Source: Tannerella sp. (GTDB taxonomy: Bacteria; Bacteroidota; Bacteroidia; Bacteroidales; Tannerellaceae). From it: a stretch of 10,743 bases of DNA. The stretch spans positions 1 through 10,743 of the forward strand of contig JAISJX010000181.1 in the NCBI GenBank assembly GCA_031261145.1, read 5' to 3'. The position numbers were made by a program, and so were the translations under genes. Positions 4,773 through 10,743 of this stretch are shown here, piece by piece. Below the pieces are notes generated by a model. That model was not told the DNA's origin. It worked only from the letters and a program-made list of their open reading frames with translations, and did not search any database. Numbering within the stretch: position 1 is the first letter of the stretch; each line of letters opens with the position of its first letter.

Positions 4773-7223
4773 ATGATTTCACTTTATCACTTTTTTGAGA
4801 AACATAAAGTCCTTTTGTACGGACTGTTGATTGTCAGTAGCGTATTGTTTATCTATCTGGGCAGTAAGGTCGAATACGAAGAGGACATCTCGAAACTGTT
4901 GCCTTCTACCCAGAGCGGCAGTTCCGAGGAATTAGTCTTTGCCAATCTCAAAGTAAAAGACAAGATATTTCTGCTGTTCCTGCCGAAATCGGATACGGTG
5001 GACGCCGGTGAACTGGCGGAAAAATGCGATGCTTTTGTAGAGGCGTTGCTTCAGAAAGATTCTGCGACACAGTATATTAATAACGTCCTGTACCGGATAG
5101 ACGACGACTTGCTCCGTTCGGGAATGGAGTTCCTGTTCGACCATGCGCCTGCTTTTATCGACACAACGATGTACGACCGCATGGAGGCGCTTATGACGAA
5201 AGAGGCGATTGAGCGGCAGATGGCGGCCAATTACGATTTGATTATTTCGCCTTCGGGGATGGCTTTCAGGGATATGATTCGCCAGGATCCCATCGGATTG
5301 CGTACGCTGTTTATGGATAACAGTTCCCTGACCGACAATTTCGGCGGAAACTATAAAATGGTGTTCCGTCATTTCTTTACGCCCGACACAACCGTAGCGC
5401 TGGCTTTCCTTTCTCCTAATTTCAAAGCATTTGACTCGAAGGAGAGTATTCATTTGGCGAACATGCTCGAAGCCGAAATCGCTACCTTCTACGAGGAAAA
5501 TCCGGACATCGAAATCCTCTTCCACGGAGCGCCCATACAGAGCGTTTTCAACTCGCGCCAGATAAAGAAAGACCTGGTACTGACGATGGGTATATCCCTG
5601 TTAATCATCTGCTTTATCATCGGCTTCTGTTTCAGGAACCGTTCGACCCTCCTGATGCTGTTATCGCCGGTGGCGTACGGTGCATTCTTTGCTTTAGCCG
5701 GTGTTTATGTGATAAAAGGAGGTATGTCGTTGCTGGCCATCGGTATCGGGGCTATTGTGCTGGGCGTTGCGTTGAGCTACAGCCTGCATCTGTTGACCCA
5801 TTCTAAATATATGAATGACCCGGTGCGTATCATCAGGGAACAAACGCGCCCCATCACTTTGTGTTGCCTGACTACCGTCGGCGCTTTTATGGGGCTGATG
5901 TTCACACAGTCGGCGCTGTTGCACGATTTCGGTTTGTTTGCGTCGCTGGCATTGATTGGTACGGCGTTTTTCTGTCTTTTCTTCCTGCCGCACTTCTTCC
6001 GTCCCGATAACAATCGCCGTTCCGACAAGGCGTTTGAGTGGCTCAACAAGATCAATACCTTTCCGTTTGACCGGCAAAAGTGGCTGATTGCGCTTATCAC
6101 TATCGTTTGCGGCGTCTGTTTCTACACTTCCCGGTGGATGACATTCGATTCCGACCTGAAAAATATCGGCTATAACGACCCTGACGTGATACGCTCCAAT
6201 CAGATTTTGGCCGAGAAAACAACGCATGGAAACCTGTCCATCTATTATGCCGCAACCTCCCACAATCTTGATTCCGCCATCTATTACAGCGGACAAATGG
6301 CGGATTTTTTGGATACCCTGCAGGCAAACGGCCGGATCAGCAACTATTCGCGCGCCGCGTCCCTGTTGTTGATCCCGGAAGCCGAACAAGCGCTCCGCAT
6401 CTGCCATTGGCGCAACTACTGGACGCCCGAACGCATAGCCGGCATACGGGAAAAGCTAACCGCCGCAGGGCAGGTGTACAGGTTCAAGCCCGAAACATTC
6501 GCCCCGTTTTATGAAATGCTCGAAAACGATAGCGAAGCGGTATCACTCTTTGAAGCCGATATCATTCCCGACGAACTGTTATCGAATATCACGGAATATA
6601 CGGACAGCACTTATATGGTATTCACGTCCGTACAAATGCCGCCCGATAATAAAAAATCGGTAAACACAGCCATCGCCACCCGTCCGCACTGGATTGTCAT
6701 CGACCCGTTCTATTACACAAGCGATATGGTAGAGTTGATCAACGATGATTTCAACATGGTTCTCAGCATCTCATCCGTCTTTATCTTTATCGTCCTGTTA
6801 GTTTCGTTCCGCAAGTTGTCACAGGCCATCATCGCCTTTATTCCTATGGGATTAAGCTGGTACATCGTGTTAGGCGTAATGGGTATTTTCGGGATGCAGT
6901 TCAACCTGATTAACATCGTGATTTCCTCCTTTATCTTCGGCATTGGCGTGGACTACAGCATCTTTGTAATGGATGGATTATTGGCCGGCACGTTTGGAAC
7001 CAATTCAAACCTGCTGACGTACCATAAAACAGCCATTTTCTTTTCCGCCATCGTGTTGATAATAGGCATTGCTTCCCTGATGTTTGCAGCGCACCCCGCA
7101 ATCAAGTCGATAGGATTTGCCACGTTGATCGGAATGAGTTCGACCGTATTGATTGCTTACACCGTACAGCCGTTTTTGTTTCATCTGCTTATCAAAAGAT
7201 TCAAGGGTTCAAAGATTCTATAA
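4773..7223 (+). CDS. MMPL/RND-superfamily lipid exporter
   Basis: This 816-residue inner-membrane transporter has the duplicated MMPL layout: a first transmembrane helix (about 13-30), a large periplasmic domain (about 31-265), five helices (about 268-408), helix 7 (about 436-452), a second periplasmic domain (about 453-655) and five final helices (about 660-805). The second half has the proton-relay motif FGIGVDYSIF (722-731) with Asp727-Tyr728. The equivalent first-half motif reads GVALSYS (331-337), with Ser335 where an Asp is often found. MMPL proteins export lipids, glycolipids and hydrophobic pigments, and one is a standard member of aryl polyene/flexirubin clusters. As last gene of the operon, 33 bases after the dehydratase homologue, it probably moves the product from the inner membrane towards the outer membrane. 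No LolA-like carrier follows it. Confidence 0.88.
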   Translation: MISLYHFFEKHKVLLYGLLIVSSVLFIYLGSKVEYEEDISKLLPSTQSGSSEELVFANLKVKDKIFLLFLPKSDTVDAGELAEKCDAFVEALLQKDSATQYINNVLYRIDDDLLRSGMEFLFDHAPAFIDTTMYDRMEALMTKEAIERQMAANYDLIISPSGMAFRDMIRQDPIGLRTLFMDNSSLTDNFGGNYKMVFRHFFTPDTTVALAFLSPNFKAFDSKESIHLANMLEAEIATFYEENPDIEILFHGAPIQSVFNSRQIKKDLVLTMGISLLIICFIIGFCFRNRSTLLMLLSPVAYGAFFALAGVYVIKGGMSLLAIGIGAIVLGVALSYSLHLLTHSKYMNDPVRIIREQTRPITLCCLTTVGAFMGLMFTQSALLHDFGLFASLALIGTAFFCLFFLPHFFRPDNNRRSDKAFEWLNKINTFPFDRQKWLIALITIVCGVCFYTSRWMTFDSDLKNIGYNDPDVIRSNQILAEKTTHGNLSIYYAATSHNLDSAIYYSGQMADFLDTLQANGRISNYSRAASLLLIPEAEQALRICHWRNYWTPERIAGIREKLTAAGQVYRFKPETFAPFYEMLENDSEAVSLFEADIIPDELLSNITEYTDSTYMVFTSVQMPPDNKKSVNTAIATRPHWIVIDPFYYTSDMVELINDDFNMVLSISSVFIFIVLLVSFRKLSQAIIAFIPMGLSWYIVLGVMGIFGMQFNLINIVISSFIFGIGVDYSIFVMDGLLAGTFGTNSNLLTYHKTAIFFSAIVLIIGIASLMFAAHPAIKSIGFATLIGMSSTVLIAYTVQPFLFHLLIKRFKGSKIL

Positions 7224-7255
7224 TTTCAAGATATCGAATTATTTTCATATATTTG
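7224..7255 (+). promoter_or_regulatory. Bacteroidota-type promoter for the rhamnosidase genes
   Basis: TATATTTG at 7248-7255 is an exact TAnnTTTG -7 box. TTTC at 7224-7227, one mismatch from TTTG, lies 20 bases upstream as the -33 element. Initiation would be near 7262, giving a leader of about 23 bases to the ATG at 7285. The promoter begins immediately after the exporter stop codon, and no terminator hairpin separates the two, so some read-through from the lipid operon is possible. Confidence 0.6.
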
Positions 7256-7284
7256 CACTAAAAAAATTAAAGACATAACATCTC

Positions 7285-10200
7285 ATGAAAAAAACAGTTT
7301 TCTTTTTATCGCTAATCCTCTTTGGATGTACGACAGACAAGCAACAGCCAACCGGGTTTCAGCCCGACAATTTCCAATCCGCCGATTTGGAAGCGGACTT
7401 TCTCTCGCCGCCCGATTATGTAAAACCGCGCGTTTACTGGTGGTGGTTGGAGGGTAATATTTCAATGGAGGGAATCTTATCCGATTTATCCGAAATGAAA
7501 AAAGTAGGTATCAAAGGCGCCGTCGTCTTCGATGCGGGTTCGTCTTCCTATAATAACGGCGCACCCATTTCTTACCACAACTCTGTTATGAATACCCCTC
7601 CGGGACCCGGCTTTATGTCGGATACTTGGCGAGACTTGTTTACGTATGCCTGTCAGGTTGCCGACAGTCTGGATTTGGAACTCAGCATGAACATCACCAG
7701 CGGGTGGAACGATGGCGGCCCTTGGGTGACGCCCGAATATGCAGCCAAAAAGATGGTCTGGAGCGAACTGCCCGTCAAAGGCCCGCAGGTATGTACCGAA
7801 AAGCTACCCCTGCCTGCGCATTTGCTGAAAACGGATGACGGCGGAACCTTTTACCGCCCTGTCGCAGTATTGGCTTTGAAACTGACGAAACAAAGCTCTG
7901 CCGTGAAACCGTTGGAAAACTTTGCCCTCAAAGCCGTTCATTCCATCGGCATACCCCGGACGACCAACGGATTAGGTTATGACTGGAACATTTTCATGAA
8001 AGAAGAACCGTCGCCCGAAGGCGATTGCCATGCCTTCCTGCGCGATGTGATTAACCTGACGGACAAGGTGAATGCAGAAGGGATTCTCCACTGGGACGCG
8101 CCTGAAGGCGTTTACCTGATTATGTCGTTCGGATACACCGGGACGGGCATCCGGGTATCTACTCACAGCCCCGGTTGCGGCGGTCTGGCGATTGACTATA
8201 TGAGCGAAGCCTCAACCGATTTGCAATTTGAACATACGGCTGCGATTATCTTTGACGACTTGAAAAAAGCCGGTGTACACAGCCTGAAATACCTCCACGA
8301 CGATAGTTGGGAATTAGGCGCAGCCAACTGGACGGCGGAAATGGAAAAACTGTTCCGAAAAGCGAACGGATACGATATACTACCCTATTTACCTGTGATT
8401 GCAGGACGTATCATCGAGAGCAGGGATGTCTCCAACCGTTTTTTGTATGACTTCCGCCGTACGATAGCCGATGTGATTTGGGAAAATCATTATGTACGTT
8501 TCAAGAACCTGGCCCATGCCAACGGTATAGGCGTTCATCCGGAGGGAGGCGGCCCGCATCCCGCGCCGATTGATGCGCTGAAGAACGTTGGGGTGAACGA
8601 TATTCCGATGGGTGAGTTCTGGATTCGCGCCAATACCCACCGCGTATTGCCGGAAGCACGCCTTTTCATCAAACAGCCCGCTTCGGTAGCCCATACGTAT
8701 GGCAAACGGTTCGTCCAGGCCGAAGGCCCCACCTCTATAGGCCCGCATTGGGAGGAAGATTTCGCCTATATGAAACCGACCTTAGACCGCGTCTATTGCG
8801 AAGGACTGAACCGGTTAGTCATTCATACGTTCACCCATTCGCCCCGCGAGGCCGGTATCCCCGGAAACGAATACTTTGCCGGGACGCATTTCAATCCCAA
8901 CGTGACCTGGTGGAATCAGGCGCCTGCGTTCCTTACGTGGAACAGCCGTATCTCGTTGATGCTGTCGCAAGGTTTGTTTGTCGGCGACGTCTGCTATTAT
9001 TATGGAGATAACGTCCCGAATCAGGCGCCACTCAAACATGTAAACGATGATTTAGGCGAAGGCTACGACTACGATGTCTGCAATTCGGAAGTCATTTTAG
9101 ACCGAATGACAGCCCGCGACGGGAAAATCTATCTCCCCGACGGTATGCACTACGACGCCCTTGTACTACCCGAACGTATCGGTATCACGTCCGAGGTGAT
9201 GGACAAATTAGAGCAATTAGTGAAAAACGGCGCCATCATCGTCGGCCCGAAACCCGTTACATCCGTAGGATTGCGCGGCGACGGCAAAGCGATAGCAAAA
9301 ATAAAGAAACAGGCCGATGCGCTTTGGGGAAGCGGCGACGGCAAGCATCCCTACGGGAAAGGTTTTGTCTATAGCGGTCAGTCTGTCCGCGACGTCCTTT
9401 TATCCAAAGGCGTACAACCCGACTTCGGATACGAAAGCCGGAAGCCGGATGCTTTGATTGACTATATCCACCGCCAAACGGAGGATACGGACATCTATTA
9501 TGTCGTCAACCGCAACGAGCGGCCGGAGTATATCCGCGCCACCTTCCGCGCGGACGGCAAAACGCCCGAAATCTGGAACCCCGAAACCGGCAGCCACGTT
9601 GACCAGCCCGTTTACGCTTCCTTAGAAGGCCGGACATCCATTCCTTTATTCTTAGAACCGTTCGGCTCCGTCTTCGTGGTCTTCCGCAAACCGGCAGCCG
9701 GACATTACGTAAGTTTGTCGCTGAACGGGACAAACCTGTTCCCCGACGTTCCACAGGATACGTTCGCTACCATTCCTTTTGTTCCCCGGAAAGAAAACGG
9801 ACTGTTATTCATTCATCCGGGCGAATACACCTTGAAAACCACCGCCGGTGAAACGCAGAATATACACGTTGAACCGCCCGTTATCCAGCCCGTATCAACC
9901 CCTTGGCTTGTCTCTTTCGACCCGAAGTACGGGGGACCTGAACAAATCCGTATGGACAAGCCTGTTCTCTGGAATACGCACACCGATCCCGGAATACGGT
10001 ATTATTCAGGAACCGCCACCTACGAAAACGCCTTCCAAATAGCCGCCGCTCCATCGGATAAACAGCGGATTTACCTCGATCTGGGAGAAATGTATAACAT
10101 AGCGGAAGTATATATCAACGGCAAATCAGCCGGAGTATGGTGGCAGCCGCCATTCTCGCACGACATAACCGCACTGGTACAGGCAGGCGAGAACCGTTTG

Positions 10201-10362
10201 CTGCTAAAGGTCGTGAACCTGTGGCCAAACCGCCTCATCGCCGATGCCCGTTTGCCGGAAGACAAACGCCTGACAAAAACCAATGTATTGAAATTCACCT
10301 TGGATATCCCCTTGCGTCCGTCGGGATTAGCAGGGCCGGTAAACATAATTACAATTAAATAA
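7285..10362 (+). CDS. GH106 alpha-L-rhamnosidase-like lipoprotein
   Basis: This 1025-residue glycoside hydrolase resembles family GH106, which removes terminal alpha-L-rhamnose from plant glycans such as rhamnogalacturonans. It begins with a lipoprotein signal peptide, KKTVFFLSLILFGC, with the lipid-anchored Cys15. The catalytic region opens with RVYWWWLEGNISMEGI (49-64), and the family-typical blocks include HPEGGGPHP (418-426), IPMGEFW (440-446), QAEGPTS (478-484), FTHSPREAGIPG (516-527) and THFNPNVTWWNQ (534-545). Glu420, Glu444 and Glu480 are the candidate catalytic acids. Residues from about 895 form a C-terminal galactose-binding-like beta-sandwich (YLDLGEMYNIAEVYINGKSA at 930-949). Length fits the family. 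The gene has its own promoter and sits one base before a GH78 gene. The anchor places it in the outer membrane, facing the periplasm or the surface; the surface-export signal after Cys15 is not clear. Substrate specificity is inference. Confidence 0.88.
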   Translation: MKKTVFFLSLILFGCTTDKQQPTGFQPDNFQSADLEADFLSPPDYVKPRVYWWWLEGNISMEGILSDLSEMKKVGIKGAVVFDAGSSSYNNGAPISYHNSVMNTPPGPGFMSDTWRDLFTYACQVADSLDLELSMNITSGWNDGGPWVTPEYAAKKMVWSELPVKGPQVCTEKLPLPAHLLKTDDGGTFYRPVAVLALKLTKQSSAVKPLENFALKAVHSIGIPRTTNGLGYDWNIFMKEEPSPEGDCHAFLRDVINLTDKVNAEGILHWDAPEGVYLIMSFGYTGTGIRVSTHSPGCGGLAIDYMSEASTDLQFEHTAAIIFDDLKKAGVHSLKYLHDDSWELGAANWTAEMEKLFRKANGYDILPYLPVIAGRIIESRDVSNRFLYDFRRTIADVIWENHYVRFKNLAHANGIGVHPEGGGPHPAPIDALKNVGVNDIPMGEFWIRANTHRVLPEARLFIKQPASVAHTYGKRFVQAEGPTSIGPHWEEDFAYMKPTLDRVYCEGLNRLVIHTFTHSPREAGIPGNEYFAGTHFNPNVTWWNQAPAFLTWNSRISLMLSQGLFVGDVCYYYGDNVPNQAPLKHVNDDLGEGYDYDVCNSEVILDRMTARDGKIYLPDGMHYDALVLPERIGITSEVMDKLEQLVKNGAIIVGPKPVTSVGLRGDGKAIAKIKKQADALWGSGDGKHPYGKGFVYSGQSVRDVLLSKGVQPDFGYESRKPDALIDYIHRQTEDTDIYYVVNRNERPEYIRATFRADGKTPEIWNPETGSHVDQPVYASLEGRTSIPLFLEPFGSVFVVFRKPAAGHYVSLSLNGTNLFPDVPQDTFATIPFVPRKENGLLFIHPGEYTLKTTAGETQNIHVEPPVIQPVSTPWLVSFDPKYGGPEQIRMDKPVLWNTHTDPGIRYYSGTATYENAFQIAAAPSDKQRIYLDLGEMYNIAEVYINGKSAGVWWQPPFSHDITALVQAGENRLLLKVVNLWPNRLIADARLPEDKRLTKTNVLKFTLDIPLRPSGLAGPVNIITIK

Positions 10363-10363
10363 T

Positions 10364-10743
10364 ATGCGTATTTTAAAAATTAGACAGGTAGTTACTATAC
10401 TTACCGTGTGTGCAATGCAATTGATTTTACCGTCAAATGCAAAGGCGCAAAATGCCGGCAACAGTCCGACAGGCTTATTGTGCAATCTGCTCTCGCATCC
10501 CGAATTGAGTGTCATCACAGACCGGAACCCGTCTTTCGGATGGATAGTTCCTGACGGCGGGCAAACGGCTTACAGGATCATCGTATCATCGAATAAAGCC
10601 GCCGCACAAGGCTTGGAGGGTGATGTCTGGGATAGCGGCAAAGTGAAATCTTCGCAGTCTATCAACCTTGTCTATTCCGGCACAGCGCTGAAGTCCGGAC
10701 AAAGTTACTGGTGGCGGGTATGCACGTGGGATAAAAGCGGCAA
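10364..10743 (+). CDS. GH78 alpha-L-rhamnosidase, N-terminal part (gene runs off the right edge)
   Basis: The visible 126 codons encode a secreted protein beginning MRILKIRQVVTILTV, with a signal peptide probably cleaved after SNAKA (about residue 29). The mature start matches the N-terminal beta-sandwich of GH78 bacterial alpha-L-rhamnosidases: a short LLCNLLSHPELSV segment, then NPSFGWIV, QTAYRIIVSS, DVWDSGKVKSSQSINLVYSG and YWWRVCTWDKSG, in the expected order. The catalytic (alpha/alpha)6 barrel lies beyond the window, so activity cannot be checked. The ATG is one base after the GH106 stop (TAATATG), so the two genes are almost certainly co-transcribed and probably translationally coupled. 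A type I signal suggests a periplasmic enzyme that finishes oligosaccharides after uptake. The family call is strong even though only the N-terminus is present. Confidence 0.88.
   Translation, partial: MRILKIRQVVTILTVCAMQLILPSNAKAQNAGNSPTGLLCNLLSHPELSVITDRNPSFGWIVPDGGQTAYRIIVSSNKAAAQGLEGDVWDSGKVKSSQSINLVYSGTALKSGQSYWWRVCTWDKSG

Larger units (their letters stand above)
558..7223 (+). other. Predicted seven-gene aryl-polyene-like lipid operon
   Basis: Seven same-strand genes are spaced 9, 44, -1, 4, 19 and 33 bases apart, with no terminator-like hairpin or convincing promoter between them. The order is acyltransferase, ketosynthase, ACP, dehydratase, thioesterase, dehydratase, MMPL exporter. 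This set of activities is the shared core of aryl polyene and flexirubin clusters. Within the window there is no ketoreductase, chain-length factor, aromatic ammonia lyase, methyltransferase or LolA homologue. The operon is bounded by a divergent gene on the left and a new promoter at 7224-7255 on the right, so it appears complete as seen. Confidence 0.7.

Noticed and set aside
4932..5525. A minus-strand open frame of 197 codons opposite the exporter's first periplasmic domain
   Set aside because: It is antisense to a real gene, has no motif, and shows no promoter or ribosome-binding context.
5694..6407. A long minus-strand open frame (237 codons) opposite the exporter
   Set aside because: It lies wholly antisense to a strongly supported MMPL gene, has low-complexity, Arg/Gln-rich composition and no recognisable domain; it is a by-product of the plus-strand codon usage.
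7196..7220. Repetitive TTCAA/AAGATTC words at the end of the exporter gene as a terminator
   Set aside because: They do not form a stable GC-rich stem and no T-tract follows.
1..10743. CRISPR arrays, tRNA or rRNA genes, insertion sequences, attachment sites
   Set aside because: No regularly spaced repeats, transposase-like frames, terminal inverted repeats or tRNA-like cloverleaf sequences were seen; almost all the window is covered by recognisable coding sequence.
558..10743. A functional link between the lipid operon and the rhamnosidases, such as making and trimming a rhamnolipid
   Set aside because: There is no rhamnosyltransferase or rhamnose biosynthesis gene, and the rhamnosidases have their own promoter and export signals typical of dietary glycan breakdown, so adjacency is the simpler explanation.

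Overview
The window looks like Bacteroidales DNA, plausibly a Bacteroides/Parabacteroides-type gut organism. The evidence is two candidate promoters of the Bacteroidota type (a TAnnTTTG box with a TTTG-like element about 20 bases upstream), A-rich ribosome-binding regions instead of strong Shine-Dalgarno sites, and gene families typical of the group: a GH106 lipoprotein next to a GH78 enzyme, and an aryl-polyene-like type II fatty-acid-synthase operon. The genus assignment is inference.

Layout. Bases 1-278 (minus strand) hold the 5' part of an NAD-dependent epimerase/dehydratase. A divergent intergenic region (279-557) follows, with outward-facing promoter candidates and an AT-rich leader containing nested inverted repeats. 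Bases 558-7223 hold a tight seven-gene plus-strand operon: membrane-linked acyltransferase, FabB-like ketosynthase, acyl carrier protein, an ApeP-like hotdog dehydratase, a 4HBT/YbgC-like thioesterase, a FabZ/ApeI-like hotdog dehydratase, and an MMPL/RND-family exporter. Gaps are 44 bases or less, and one gene pair overlaps by a base. A second Bacteroidota-type promoter at 7224-7255 starts a carbohydrate-degradation unit: a GH106 alpha-L-rhamnosidase lipoprotein (7285-10362) and, one base later, the N-terminal part of a secreted GH78 alpha-L-rhamnosidase that runs off the window.

How the genes fit. The operon has the core parts of an aryl polyene/flexirubin-type lipid pathway: carrier, condensing enzyme, two dehydratases, thioesterase, acyltransferase and exporter. 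In this window it lacks a ketoreductase, a chain-length-factor ketosynthase partner, an aromatic ammonia lyase, a methyltransferase and a LolA-type carrier. The most specific observation is that the two dehydratase homologues have complementary active-site losses. The 3469-3900 product keeps the Glu but has no HFPG histidine. The 4350-4739 product keeps the HFPG histidine but has Gln exactly where FabZ has its Glu. FabA/FabZ active sites form across the dimer interface, so a heterodimer would rebuild one complete site. The product is probably an exported or envelope acyl/polyene lipid, but the chemistry cannot be read from this window. The two rhamnosidases probably act together on rhamnose-containing plant glycans and look like a separate transcription unit.
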